This document shows positions 1 through 12,711 of a DNA stretch of 64,000 bases, piece by piece; position 1 is the stretch's first letter, and every line of letters starts with the position of its first letter. Position numbers and translations under genes: made by a program. Origin of the DNA: Tubulanus polymorphus (taxonomy: Eukaryota; Nemertea; Palaeonemertea; Tubulaniformes; Tubulanidae). The DNA is taken from contig NC_134029.1 in NCBI RefSeq assembly GCF_964204645.1, positions 308,001 through 372,000 on the forward strand. The letters are read 5' to 3'. Below the pieces are notes generated by a model. The model did not search any database. It was given only the letters and a program-made list of their open reading frames with translations, and was not told where the DNA came from.

Positions 1-49
1 TGTATCTACAAATAAGTGTTTAATGTTTTAGAAATTTCAATTGACTTTA

Positions 50-180
50 GTGATGTTGCTTTGCGATATAATGGTGTATTGGTGTAAGATGTGCCTGTGT
101 GTTATTTTACAGCTAAACCTTGTTATTTTAGAATTCACAGTTTGGGTATTAACCTACTTGAAGATACAGCAGACTTTACT
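50..180 (+). other. possible further upstream TEP exon(s), unresolved
   Basis: AG acceptors near 32, 50 and 131 precede short open stretches, and a GT donor lies near 81-88. None gives a convincing family match, so I do not assign exons. The preceding TEP exon may be here or before the window. Confidence 0.2.
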
Positions 181-244
181 GCATTAGAGAAAATTCTATG
201 AGAAGAAAATGTTCTTGAATTGAGTGAATGATTTTGTATTTTAG

Positions 245-3200
245 GCGCCGGTTCTTCTAAGAAAACAAACACGATAGCTCCGAATGCTGATATTGTGACC
301 CAACAAGTTCGTACATATTTCCCTGAATCATGGTTATGGGACTTAACTAAAGTGGTGTAAGTTTTTCAATCTTAAACACCAGTTAACCCTTTCAGTGCTG
401 ACTAATTAATACCCTATAGTGCTGGAGATAATTTGAAAATTTTGAAAAATTCAACCCTAGTGTGTTGAATAATGGGAATACCACTATAGTGTGTCTACAC
501 CGCGGCGCGGTGTATCGTTAGTTACTAATATTTCTCTATGTTTGACAGGTGCTACCATCATTCAATAGAGATAAAAACTAAATACTAATTCAATACACCG
601 CAATGCGATGTACTAGCAAAATCCATCATCGATTCATACACCGCACTGAAAGGGTTAAACTGTTTTTTCAATGATTTGATAGTTGTTAATCTGTTGTTTT
701 TACAGATCTGACTCTAAAACGTTACAGTCTAAAGCACCTGATACAATTACTGAATGGATTGGGAATTCTTTCTGTACAAACCCGACGTCGGGACTCGGCG
801 TTTCACACAACACTAAACTGAAAACATTCAAACCTTTCTTCGCTTCATTCACGTTACCGTACTCCGTCATTCGTGGTGAAAAAGTCAATATCTTAGTAAC
901 GGTGTTTAATTATCTAACCGAATGTCTTGTTGTAAGTATCGTTATGGCAACCGTTTTGAATCATTTGAATGTATTGATATTTGAATAATTTATAAGTATA
1001 TTTTATGTATAGATTGAAGTGAATTTAGGATCATCGACAGATTTCAGCGTAGAATCAGGAGGAACCAGTGTTATTTGCGTCTGCGCGAATCAACAGAGAT
1101 CGGTCTCTTATTGGATAGTTCCAAAAACGCTCGGTCGTGTCAAAATATCATTTACGGTAGGTTCCACATGAGTGGTTAACGACTAATAACCTGGATCGAT
1201 CGTTCACAGGAGCTTGACAGCAAACAAACAAACCACTTTCACGACTGGGTGAAGATATGAGTTCACTGAGATAAAGCCCACTGTATTTTTTAGTCGACAA
1301 CTATTTTTGGGGACAACATAAGATGAGAAACAAGTTCTCAAAGACTCTTTACCGAAACTGTCTTCTAGATGATTGGTCCAATTTGATTCTTTATGATAGA
1401 GAAAATAGGGATCTATTTCAAATATAAGGACCCAGTTCCACTGTTGTGAGTTAAGGTTGACTTATTGAGAATTTAGGGACAAATTTAACTATGAAATGTG
1501 GAACTGGATCCAAGGATTAGTGGTTCTCATTGAATTAATAGAGAGTTCTATTTTCAGGCAACATCCACCGGTAAATCAGGTATCTGTAGTAACGAAATAC
1601 CGATCAAACAAGTAACTGGTAACGGAGCTTTCGATGCTGTCGAACGATTTCTATTAGTCGAGGTAAAACTCAATTTTAAGAGAAAATGTTTTCAGAAAAC
1701 TTTTCAGATCTATGAAGATCGGAAGGGTTTGGGTCTAGACCCCCAAACCACCCCCTTGATACACCCCTCCTTAGCACGATAACCACCGCTATATTCATTC
1801 TGTAATGAGTTTATTTTTAGCCTGAAGGAATCGAGCAGTTTTACTCAGAAAGTTCACTGATCTGCCTCGGTGAGAGATTCTTACTGCTTTTTGCGAGTTC
1901 ATCTGAGGCATTTTGAAATGATATATAATTTTGATATGTTTTTGTGAACAGATGCGCAGAGTACTAGTTACAGTAGTAAAATCACGATGCCTACACCGAA
2001 GAATATGGTTGTTGACTCTGATGCGGCTGAGGTTACAGTTGTCGGTACGTTTTTTGTTCTCGTGAAGCCACAGTTTGGAACATCCCGAGCCAAACATCAC
2101 AATATCCTAGAACATCTTTCTCCTTTATGAGGTCCAATTGTTAACAAGGTGCTTCTAGTTAACTGAATGGATTACTGAAATAGTGACAATTTATAGGTGC
2201 ATTTTCATCAGGATCCAGTTCCACAGTTCCGAGTTAAGACTTGACTCTGAATTAAAACATTGAAAATGAACTGATTTTAACTTTTTGAGTTAACTCTTAC
2301 TCACAACTGTGGAACTGGATCCTGATGGTTAACTTTGACCAACTGACCTGTGGGCCCAGTTTAATAGACTGGTATTAACTCAATTCATTATCAATTCACC
2401 CTGGAGTTGAAGTTAAATAAATCCGGTTTATAAATCCATCCCAGGTATTTCAATTTCCTGATAAACAGGATGGATTTGTGTGAATTACGGAGATTGTTTG
2501 TATTTTATTTTCTAAGGTGATGTAATGGGACCGGCATTATCGGGACTGGATAGATTAGTGAGGATGCCAACCGGTTGCGGTGAACAAAACATGATAACAT
2601 TAGTACCTAGTATATACGTGTTGAATTATCTCACGGCCATCAACCAGTTAGAACCAAAATTACAACAAAAAGCATTGTCTTATATGAATATTGGTGAGTA
2701 TAGTCGAGAGTTTGTTGACTATCAGACTCTAGTTTCACAGCTCTGGTTTTATGAGAAGCCAAGGTTTGGCCAATAAGGAAAAGATGACATTGATAATGAT
2801 AATTGAATTGTGCCAGAATGTGATGTATATACCTGTATGTATCCATTGTTTTATTTAATTCATTGTTCAGGATATCAACGAGAATTGAATTATCGCCATG
2901 ACGATGGGTCGTTTAGCGCGTTCGGTAAATCGGATGCGTCCGGGAGTATGTGGCTGTCGGCGTTTGTAGTGAAATCATTCGGGCAATCGATGAAATATAT
3001 TACTATCGATCAGGAGAAACTCAATGAAACAATTCAATGGATTATATCTAAACAGACGACGAGTGATGGCTGTTTCCTGAAGGTACGTGTAAAACCACAA
3101 CTATAACAATAGTATATTACAGCACTTCAACCTCATCAGGTATGAGAGAAATTCTGACTCCAGTCAAATTGAACTGGATCTGAGAGATTGAACTGACGAC

Positions 3201-6200
3201 TGTGGAGCTGGATCTGAGAGATTGAACTGACGACTGTGGAGCTGGATCTGAGAGATTGAACTGACGACTGTGGAGCTGGATCTGAGAGATTGAACTGACG
3301 ACTGTGGAGCTGGATCTGAGAGATTGAACTGACGACTGTGGAGCTGGATCTGAGAGATTGAACTGACGACTGTGGAGCTGGATCTGAGAGATTGAACTGA
3401 CGACTGTGGAGCTGGATCTGAGAGATTGAACTGACGACTGTGGAGCTGGATCTGAGAGATTGAACTGACGACTGTGGAGCTGGATCTGAGAGATTGAACT
3501 GACGACTGTGGAGCTGGATGTGGAAGATTGAACTGACGACTGTGGAGCTGGATCTGAGAGATTGAACTGACGACTGTGGAGCTGGATCTGAGAGATTGAA
3601 CTGACGACTGTGGAGCTGGATCTGAGAGATTGAACTGACGACTGTGGAGCTGGATCTGAGAGATTGAACTGACGACTGTGGAGCTGGATGTGGAAGATTG
3701 AACTGACGACTGTGGAGCTGGATCTGAGAGATTGAACTGACGACTGTGGAGCTGGATCTGAGAGATTGAACTGACGACTGTGGAGCTGGATGTGGAAGAT
3801 TGAACTGACGACTGTGGAGCTGGATCTGAGAGATTGAACTGACGACTGTGGAGCTGGATCTGAGAGATTGAACTGACGACTGTGGAGCTGGATCTGAGAG
3901 ATTGAACTGACGACTGTGGAGCTGGATCTGAGAGATTGAACTGACGACTGTGGAGCTGGATGTGGAAGAACGAATGATAAACTAATTTTGAGTCAAATCT
4001 GAGTCCAATCTTGGCTTTAGATCAGGCTGGGCTTAATTTGTATTCAGTTTCAAATCAGAGCGAGCCTTAGATCATATTGATGATAAATCCAGCCTATTCT
4101 AAAAGACTTACGTGTAATTTGGGTTGAAGGGGGGCTGGATCCATTGTCTATTAAAACCTTGCTATTGTTTCGTGCGTTTTCTATGTTTTAGGTTGGTAGA
4201 GTAAATCACAATGAGATGCAGGGAGGAGTTGGCAGCGTGCCATCAATCACTGCATACGTTTTAATTTCATTGTTGGAAGTGAATAAACAGATGAGCAACA
4301 TCCTACATCTGGTAAGACATTCGACTTTACCTCTGAATTCTTCTTTCATATGGACAATCAATGCAATATTTTATAAACGGGGTCCAGATCTACTGTCAAC
4401 TATTTCATTTGCATGTTGAGTGTTGAGTCCACAGTGGAACTGACTCCAAAACTGTGGGACTGTTTTCAATAGAATCAGATTCATGTTTCTATATTGAGAC
4501 TATTGTTATATTTCTAGTCAGAATCGGTTACAAAAGCTGTGAATTGTTTGACATCAGCGCAAATAGATGAGACTGATGCATACATTGTATCACTGATAAC
4601 TTACGCATTCTCCCTACATGATCCTAACGGTCTCGTTACAAAACAGTACTTAAATAAACTGAAGAAACTCGCCATTGTAGAAGGTAAGTGAGGCATTGTA
4701 ATCATACATTGTACGAGGTTGAGTTCTCTGAGTTAATGTAACGCAATCAATCCGTGAAAAATATAATCCAAGGTAATCGAATGATAAAACAGTTTATTTT
4801 TGGAGGACGTAATTAACATTTCACCATTGCGCCTTATGATTGCTATTAGGTGCCACTCAAAATGTTAATGCATTGAAAAAATCTTTATTATCTGTTCAAC
4901 ACGGACACAACGTGTTTCATTATGGTCTACTATTAATATTTGTGTTGTAGGTGGATTGACTCATTGGGAAAGAACCAAGACAGCGACGGATCCTAAACCT
5001 CCTACAGAAACATGGAGGCGCCACCGTCCAGCACCTTCACTAGAAGTAGAAATGACGGCCTACGCGATGATGGCTTTACTAAACATAAACTTGGATAATA
5101 AAGGGATAGAAGATTCGATTCCTGTTGTAAAATGGTTAACTAAACAGAGGAATTCTATCGGTGGATTCAGTTCAACGCAGGATACAGTAATCGCCTTACA
5201 AGCATTAGCCAAATACGGCATTAAAATCTCTACGGCTTCTTTATCCCTGATGATAACAGTTCAAGGTCAGAAATCTGCGAAACACGACTTTACGATTAGT
5301 ACGGGGAACCGATTGTTGCTACAGAAACAAGAAATATCCATCCCAGACGAATTAATGGTTTCAGCATCCGGCACTGGTTGCGCCCTCTTGCAGGTAATTC
5401 AGGATTACAATATATATATTTTTTGACGCCTTATAAAACGTTACCATTATGAAACCTAACAAATGTTAACCATTCAGCGTCATTTTACAAACGACAACCG
5501 TAAATCGATGTGCAAAACGTCACAGGTTTATGTGTACACATACAAGCCATTTGGCAAAATATTATTGATAAAGATGTAGAATGGCTCCCTGTGATTATAT
5601 AATGATCTCTATTTGAACGTCGGAATGTTATATTGCATTGAATATCATGAGAAGACGTATTGTAGTAGTAAAGGATGTATGATTATATCAGGGGCGGCAG
5701 GGATAAATAGAAATGATAAGTAAATCGGATTATTCGGTTAAATGGCGGATGTATACACGATTTGGAAGTCTGATATAAAAGTCAGACCCTGACATGGGGA
5801 TGCTAGTGGAATGACGAAGCTATCTGCGATCTGAGTTGGGCCGGCGTGAATTTCATCGGCGGCTACAAGCGGTCTATATAAAAACGTCAATATTCAAATG
5901 TTTTAGAAAATATGTTCGATATTAGACGCATGCAGGTTTCATGAGATTAGCAATTTATAATAGCATAGCTGTCATATACGGCTCCGCGTCCACTGATGGC
6001 ATGTGTATAAGGTGACAATTAAATTCAATACTTTATTGATCCTTATTACATTGAAATTCCGGGATAAAATTCCAAAAATCAATACATTTACAAATTTTAA
6101 AATAAGAAAATACAAGACACAAGACACATGGGTAATTCATACAGAATAACATGAATAAGTTAATTATATGACAATGCCCAGACTCATGTCTAGGATATCA

Positions 6201-8277
6201 AGTGACAGCCAGACCGGGCCCCAGGACTGGGCTGGCTGGCTACACGATATGCTCAAAGTCATGATGAAGCAGACATCAGAAGAGCTCTTTCTTCAACCAT
6301 GGAGGCAATGAAGTTGCAGACCAGCTTAGAGGCAAAAGTGAATCGAAGTCACAAGTTGACAATTTTTTTTAAAATTAGACCAGTCGAAGACTGTATCATC
6401 TACTCAATCGCCAAATCTCATAATTCCCGAAATTTCTTAAAACTTCGATTTCAAATTTGCAATTCCACATTAGCTTATACCAGAAATTCTACATTTTTTC
6501 GCAGGCGTCAAATAATTTATTAAAGTTAATTTTCTTGTTCATGTTTTCTGTGTTCATGTAGCTGAAAACTACTCGGTTTATTATGTATTTTAGGCGAATG
6601 CGAAATTGAATGTTGGTGAAATGTCAGAAACGGATCCTCCATTCACAGTTATAATCGCTCCTGATTCTGCTGTGAAAAATAGAAGAAGAAAAAGATCGAC
6701 GAATGACGAAATAACGAAATTTGGAAGAATTGCTGCTTGTGTTCGGTATTTAATCCTCAGTGAAACTATCGATGTTATATAACAATCTCACACTAGGAAT
6801 AAAAAGAATGAAATGTTTCCTTGAGCCAGTTTATTCAATGTTTCAACTATATCCTAATAGTCATGTTCATGAATACCTGGGGCCGGTTCCATAGACAGGG
6901 CTTAGACTTAAGACCGGTCTAAGACAAACTTAATTCTAAAGCCAATCTAAGAACTTAAGACCAGTCTTAAGGTTTAAGACCACTTTTGGTCCTAAATCCT
7001 GACTATGGAACCGGCCCCCTGAATTCTAGTATTCCTGAAGATTCAAAACGTTGTATGAATTCAGCTGAAGGAAAAATTCCAACATTCTTAAAGTGGGATT
7101 TTATATAATGTATGAAACTTTGATGTTTTATTGTAGCTACACCAAACCGGGATCGTCTAATATGGTTATCGTAGAGATTAAGATGGTATCGGGATGGCAA
7201 CCTGTGAAAGAAAGCTTACAGAAACTGGTTACCGGTACTAATGAGGAAAACGGAGTCAAACGAGTTGAGATCAAGAATAATTTAGTTTATCTGTATTACA
7301 ACCAAATGACTGGAGCAAAAACATGTTTTTCATTCAACATCGAACAAGTGGAAAAAGTTGAACTGACAAAACCTCAATATATTAAAGTTTATGATTACTA
7401 TGAAACTGGTAAGTTTTAATCGTCAATAGTTTACAAATATGGACACAGTGCCGGACCAAGTTCAACGATTCATGGTCCAGGTCAACAGTTTAGGACCCAG
7501 GTCATCTGTTTAGGACCCAGGACAATAATTCATGGCCCAGGTCAACAGTTTAGGACCCAGGTCCACTATTCATGGCCCAGGTCAACAGTTTAGGACCCAG
7601 GACAACAATTCATGGCCCAGGTCAACAGTTTAGGATCCAGGACAACAATTCATGGCCCAGGTCAACAGTTTAGGACCCAGGTCCACAATTCATGGCCCAG
7701 GTCAACAGTTTAGGACCCAGGTCCATAATTCATGTCCCATGTCAACAGTTTAGGATCCAGATCCACTATTCATGGCCCAGGTCAACAGTTTAGGACCCAG
7801 AGGCCAGTTGCACAGTCGTGACTTAAGTCCAAGAGTGGTCTTAAATCTTGAGACTGGTCTTATGTTGTTAGATTGGCTATAGAACTTAGTTGGTCTTAGA
7901 CTGGCCTTAAGTTTAAGCCATGACTATGCAACCGGCCCCAGGACAACAATTCATGGCCCAGGTCAACAGTTTAGGACCCAGGTCCATAATTCATGGCCCA
8001 GGTCAACAGTTTAGGATCCGGGTCAACTGTTTCCTATCAACTTTGTCAAGCTTGACTTCACGTCAAATCTTAACTGGATAACTGCTTTAACTACAATTTC
8101 ATTTCATGTGTTCAAATTGTTAAATTGTTGGTGTTATTTTCAGATTTGAACGTGGCTCAGAATTACACGATATTATCAGTAGCTGTAGTTGGAAGTTCAA
8201 CTAGTTTACACCAGACTTCAGTCTTCTCATTCATCATTATCTTCACTACTCTCTACTTTTATATTTTCACTAACTAA
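245..8277 (+). CDS. CD109/alpha-2-macroglobulin-like thioester protein, 3' part (14 exons)
   Basis: The protein is probably a thioester-containing protease-trapping or opsonic protein at the cell surface or in body fluid. Exons: 245-356, 706-931, 1013-1156, 1558-1662, 1821-1869, 1952-2044, 2517-2693, 2871-3082, 4192-4311, 4518-4683, 4951-5393, 6594-6745, 7137-7408, 8144-8277; phases agree throughout and the stop is TAA. The first exon reads into the conserved YFPESWLWDL segment and the second into PYSVIRGE, both typical of the A2M macroglobulin region. The thioester motif GCGEQ lies at 2573-2587. HWER near 4960 and GGFSSTQDT near 5160 mark the alpha-helical TED domain, and KVYDYYET closes the receptor-binding domain. 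A basic RRRKRS stretch near 6680 looks like a furin-type site. The last about 25 residues are hydrophobic after a small-residue stretch, as in a GPI signal, which favours CD109 over secreted A2M. The 5' exons (signal peptide, bait region) lie before the window. Confidence 0.9.
387..654. mobile_element. piggyBac-like MITE, TTAA target duplication (copy 1)
   Basis: This is a 268-bp element in the first visible TEP intron. Its ends are CCCTTTCAGTGC and GCACTGAAAGGG, flanked on both sides by TTAA (383-386 and 655-658). It holds no coding potential. Copies at 27547-27805 and 34090-34347 share the ends and interior, including GGTGTA/TACACC short palindromes. The TTAA duplication plus CCCTTT ends is the signature of non-autonomous piggyBac-superfamily elements. 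Confidence 0.8.
1428..1511. mobile_element. short palindromic MITE, family B (copy 1)
   Basis: The ends GGACCCAGTTCCAC and GTGGAACTGGATCC are inverted copies of each other around an A/T-rich centre, about 84 bp in all. The element lies in a TEP intron. The same ends recur at 2211-2322, 9588-9696 and 28393-28495. Confidence 0.6.
2211..2322. mobile_element. short palindromic MITE, family B (copy 2)
   Basis: Terminal inverted repeats GGATCCAGTTCCACAGTT and AACTGTGGAACTGGATCC are perfect complements. The centre contains AAAATGAACT, also present in the copies at 9588 and 28393. It is intronic in the TEP gene. Confidence 0.7.
3170..3970. repeat. 34-bp minisatellite in TEP intron, about 23 copies
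   Basis: The unit AGATTGAACTGACGACTGTG plus GAGCTGGATCTGAG repeats every 34 bp with almost no divergence. A second unit type reading GGATGTGGAAGATTG appears in a scattered pattern, about five times. The array fills the intron between exons 2871-3082 and 4192-4311. Confidence 0.95.
5400..6590. other. long TEP intron with possible decayed repeat
   Basis: This intron has no supported exon. A stretch around 6010-6300 has a T/A-rich start followed by a more GC-rich segment, like the end of a decayed retroelement, but no recognisable coding domain or target duplication was found. Confidence 0.3.
6879..7018. mobile_element. palindromic MITE, family A (copy 1)
   Basis: The 140-bp element has near-perfect inverted ends GGGGCCGGTTCCATAG and CTATGGAACCGGCCCC. 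Internal sub-repeats of the form GACTTAAGACCGGTCT sit on both arms, so the whole element can fold into one hairpin. It lies in the intron before exon 7137-7408. Other copies lie at 7802-7939, 29032-29143 and 51319-51456. Confidence 0.8.
7455..8030. repeat. about 40-bp minisatellite in last TEP intron
   Basis: The unit alternates GGCCCAGGTCAACAGTTTAG with GACCCAGGTCCACAATTCAT, about 40 bp, with roughly a dozen copies. The array is split at 7802-7939 by a family A MITE and then resumes. Confidence 0.9.
7802..7939. mobile_element. palindromic MITE, family A (copy 2), inside a minisatellite
   Basis: The ends GGCCAGTTGCACAGTC and CTATGCAACCGGCCCC and an internal TTAGATTGGCTATA block match the copy at 51319-51456. 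Minisatellite units lie on both sides, so the element either inserted into the array or was captured by it. Confidence 0.75.
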
Positions 8278-9587
8278 ACATTATAATGGCTCATGAACTC
8301 CGGGACCAATCGTACTTAACCTCAATATTAATTCATATATGTTAAATTATTTGTTTATACGTAACACCAATATATGTGAGATTGTTTTACAAAGTTCAGT
8401 GAAACGTCATCAGATAAATTAATACATCGCACTGTGAACTCATCCGTCCCTGATTCAATTGACTATAAGTGAATTAGACACTGACCTAATTAATGATCGT
8501 CACAATTATAAATTAATTAATGATGTAAAATCCCACACTTGCATAGTTTTAAATTATAGGTTTCAGTGTTTCACTATTATTTGTTGAGATCTGCTTTAAA
8601 CTTGTAACACATCGTATTATTCTCTTATAGATTGTTTTGATACATGTATAATTTATGCGTGTCTGTGATTATTACATTGCTTGTTGGCTGCATTTTCCAG
8701 AATTGGGGGAGAGTGGGAGATAAGCTGAAGAAAACGCGGAGGGGAGAGAGTGGAAAGGAATTGGTTTCACAGGGTCGGGGTGTAAAATCAATGTGAGATA
8801 TCTGCGAACAGCGGAAATTTTTAAATTCATTTGAGGCTGATGAAACTCCATGACAAAGTGTGTTGTATTACGGCCAGTGATTAACCTTTTTAATTGAGTT
8901 TTAAAGGAGTGAGGGAGTTGAAAGGGAGGGAAGGGGAGGGGGGAGTATGAAGTGTGTGTGACTCACATTTTCCGACGGCCTTTTATCTTATGTACACATT
9001 TCTTATATTAGACAAAGAAAATGCATCTGTGATAAACCTATATATGTTGTAATATTGTTGTGCCAAATAATCTGAGTAATGAACAATTCAGAATAAGAAC
9101 TTTACTTCAAATTTGTGATTGATGTGGGATTACATTCTGTTCAGCGGTTAACACCAGAAAGTTTTAGTGCGTCCATGTCTAGTATAGTTAGTACTCTCAC
9201 TATGCACCTTGTTGAATAATAAAATACCATCTTCTTAAAAACACCGCGTGTTGTCTGAATGTTGAACGCGTCTGATGAATATAATGATCAACCATCATTG
9301 ATGCAACATGATCGTGATCGGATCTCAGAAAAAAGGAAGCCTTTGATCCAGAAGGAAAGGAAAAGCCGAACGGTTAAAGCAGGTCATGTGAAGCCTGCAC
9401 GCGGAGTTTGCCTGATTGGTGTAACAGACGATCTGTACAAAACGATATAATTTTACGGGAGTCGAATTTACAGATTAACGATTTGCAGTCGTGATAACAC
9501 TGGCAACCATTCTCATAGGAGCTCGCGGGGTCCGAAACCTAAACTCAATTCACCCCCTCAATTCAGAGTTTATATCAGTCTAATACC
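8278..9587 (+). other. TEP 3' flank / probable 3' UTR
   Basis: No gene is supported here. AATAAA at 9218-9223 could be a polyadenylation signal for the TEP transcript, though earlier use of another signal is possible. A purine-rich stretch lies at 8700-8945. The 63-codon open stretch at 9259-9450 has no recognisable feature. Confidence 0.4.
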
Positions 9588-9696
9588 TGGACCCAGTTCC
9601 ACAGTTGTGAGTTAAGATTTGACTCGGATTTAACTGCTAATTTAAAATGAACTAACTTTAACTCAGAGTTAACTCACATCTGTGGAACTGGGTCCA
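9588..9696. mobile_element. short palindromic MITE, family B (copy 3)
   Basis: The ends TGGACCCAGTTCCACAG and CTGTGGAACTGGGTCCA are exact or near-exact complements over about 109 bp. The element ends 9 bp before the outer edge of the large palindrome starting near 9705. Confidence 0.75.
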
Positions 9697-10030
9697 GATT
9701 CATACATGACCCCGGCGCGGCGGGGGGTCATCAGCTTAATGTGACAAACAGGAAATATATTCATTTCCGTTTGAATTTAGACAAACTGAATTCGGACAAT
9801 ATTAAACTGTAGTTTCAGTGAATATAAACTATTTACTAAGGATAGTAAACAGTACCAGTGCGCCCTCATTGTACGACTCAATGTAATCATCAAATATTTA
9901 TAATCGAATTTAATTCCAAAACAAAAGCGATGTGAAAATGTCTGGTGGTGTTATCATATAAAAACTACTCGGTGATACACCGCGGGTCGAGACAACAACA
10001 TTAGTTACTTATCAACGGAATCTTACTGGC

Positions 10031-10335
10031 AGGTAAGCTTGGCAGACGATGTTTCAATTTATGACGAGCTAGATGTGCAATAAATCTGTACAGCTGTTTC
10101 TATAAATATCGCTTTCATTTTATTGTTTCTATTGAAATTTCTCTTCGGGTCGAATGAATTCTGTTGAATTTAACGTTTCGGCTTCATTCATTTTCGGCTT
10201 CATCTGAAAACCAGTCTTAACATCTGTCGTTTGAAGCCACATGATATTCAACTATATATAACTTAATCCTTGTCGTCGATTTGAAAATTAATTTCTTATC
10301 GCACGGGAGAAATTTACCTTCAGGTAAGAGACAAT
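10031..10335 (+). promoter_or_regulatory. candidate 5' non-coding exon donors upstream of the left-arm gene
   Basis: Two strong donors, CAG|GTAAGC at about 10033 and CAG|GTAAGA at 10324, lie upstream of the coding start at 10820. Both are conserved in the right arm (mirrored near 17824 and 17535). They could end a 5' untranslated exon, which would put the promoter further upstream in the highly conserved part of the arm. Confidence 0.4.
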
Positions 10336-10819
10336 TCCCTGTTTACTGTTTGTGATGAATTCGAATTTTTGATTCGAGCGAATTACTCAATTTATCAACC
10401 ACGAAAAACCACGACTAAAACACGTGATTGATTATCATAAGTTTCAGTTATATCTATATAGTTTAAACCGAGAAAACTGGCAATATTTGAAAGATGAAAT
10501 AATTCAGAACAGATTATACCGGACTCTTTCATTATTCCACATACTCCGGTCGAATATTCCAATTTGTTTTATAATTCCATGATACGTTTTTCTATTTAAA
10601 AGAAAAATCTTTTTTCATCGCTGATAAAATATCATCATCATTCAAATTTAGTTTACGATCCAAACATATGATATCTATTTGAATATCCGTTATTTGAGAT
10701 AAATACATTGGAACACGAAGAGTCGATCTAAACATTTGTAAGAAAATCACAAATCAATTAGTTTTGAATGCAATCTCAATTTAAAATCACATTTTACCTG
10801 GGTTTCTATATTGGTTAGA

Positions 10820-12711
10820 ATGTTGCTACTGAAGTTGTTGGTGTTGTACTGGTTAAACCAGACTGGAGCTGCTGTTAGAATTGTCGGTTGGAAGATGACG
10901 GTTTTAGACGATCAGGGAAAAAAAGTTAGAGAATTATGCAAGTATGGTGAAAGTCAAGACAATTTGAAAGTAGGCCAGCAATGGGTTATTTGGAGTAAGT
11001 ATTTCTCACAGAAACCAGGGTCTAAAACCATCGAAGTTCTAGTAAACCCTTATTTCATTAAAGTTAATTCATTGAAAATGAACTGAAATATAACTCAAAG
11101 TTAGTTGATTTATTCTGTGGAACTAGGTTCAGTCTGTGTAATCAATTATCTGATCTCTTCCAGGCAGCCATTACTGCAACATAATTGGCAAAGAGGACCT
11201 ATTTTACTGTTTCGTAAATTTCAAAGTCAGCTCTGTTGATGATGGACCACATTTGCAGGTTTTCGGTACAACTACAGAGATGTTTAATAAAGTTGACGGT
11301 AAAGTGTTCTGTGAACAGGACAGTAAGACTACTGGTGATACCAGTCGTGGAGTGAAGAAAGCCGTTTTTCGCGGAATCGCTTGGAATAGCTGTTCAAACA
11401 ATTGGGGGTATGCTAAGGTATTTTTTCACGTAGGATCGCATACAACCGTTCACCCATCTTTAGTCGAAGGATTTGGCAAAAGATATTTTAACTCAGAAAA
11501 TCCACTCGAAGGATACAAGTTTGAACTGGCTTCAGGAAACTCAGATAACTCAGAGTCGGTCGTGATAGCCGAAATGCGGGCTAGTAATCCCAAATATGGA
11601 AGTGATAAATGGATCAATAGAATGGTGATGTTTACTGGCAAGACTGAACTGATCGATGTAGAATTTCACTGGGGACAAAAACAAAGCGATGAAAGTCAAA
11701 ACACAGCTAAACATAGAATTATTGTTAATAATGGATGTGGGTCTAGTTATGTGGATGGAATGACGGGTAAGTTCTTTCTTTATCTTGAAGTGCAGATTCA
11801 TCCCTTTTATTCATTTGATTTTTGATTCGGTGCCTCTTAAAGCGAACCCATCACCAAACACTGCGAAATACCGGGGTTTAAACCACACGAGCGAGAAGAA
11901 CCTCAGGCAGTTTCAATTGGCGTTTTTCTCTTCTGGCGCGTTCGTTTCCACCAGAATACGTTCCAGCTACGTATTCGCAATTACAGTAAATCTCGCCTTA
12001 CTCGGACAAACTTGGACCGGCAAAATTCGGGTTCGAGGCAAGCGAAGTGCGAGTTGAGGATAGGGGAAAATACGTTAGGAAATCAGAAAAAGATTTTGTT
12101 TTTCTCCGTAAGTCCGAATTGGCAATGTGCGAGTAAGGGGAGTTTATTAGAGTACATGTAACCAGGACCTGGATCCATTCATTTTATTCTATTGTTCTTC
12201 ATTATGAATTTATGATAATCAATTCCTGCCATATAAAGATTACAGAACATTTTACATTTTGTTTGTAAACGCTATGATTTATTCATTTGTAGGAAAATTG
12301 GCGACGGAAGAATCGATTGAAACAACCACATCGACATCGCTTAGTGAGACGTTTGAAACTGGAATGGAAATTTCTGCTGAATTTGAAAAGAAATTTCTCG
12401 TGGCTACATTCGCTATGAGTCTAACGGCTTCTTTCTCGTACAGCAGAACCTCGGATATATCGGAATCGAAAACTGAAACTTCGTCTGTTTCCTACGAATG
12501 GCCTCACTATTGTCAGCCGGGGTTCACTTGTGAAGCATCGATTATAATGACAAACACGGAAGAGAAAGTTCCGGTTACATTCACTATGAAACGCGGGACT
12601 CATAATGTTACTAAGGAGGTTGTCTGGTCCGTGAAGAGACAGTCATGGACTGAGAGTCTAACAGCCGCTCAGATTACTGATGCAAATAGAAGTACTTGTA
12701 AAACAACATAA
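10820..12711 (+). CDS. secreted aerolysin-like (beta-pore-forming type) protein, left-arm copy
   Basis: Three exons (10820-10994, 11164-11766, 12293-12711) give 398 residues in a closed frame. The start is the ATG at 10820, followed by a leucine-rich signal peptide of about 20 residues. The middle exon encodes a compact, Trp/Gly- and Cys-containing domain that I cannot name. The last exon has the long alternating Ser/Thr/Glu stretch typical of the insertion region of aerolysin/ETX-like beta-pore-forming proteins, then a Cys-containing beta-rich tail. In such families a secreted monomer binds a surface, oligomerises and inserts a beta-barrel; animal members serve in defence or digestion. The assignment rests on composition and layout only. 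Its partner at 14963-17104 lies tail-to-tail. The product could instead be a non-lytic lectin-like relative. Confidence 0.6.

Noticed and set aside
3170-3970. CRISPR-like regular repeats
   Set aside because: Units are contiguous with no unique spacers, and the context is an animal intron.
6000-6330. Retrotransposon tail in a TEP intron
   Set aside because: Base composition is suggestive, but no reverse transcriptase residues, poly-A or target duplication were found.
9259-9450. Small 63-codon gene
   Set aside because: No domain, signal or splice context; it lies in probable 3' UTR of the TEP gene.
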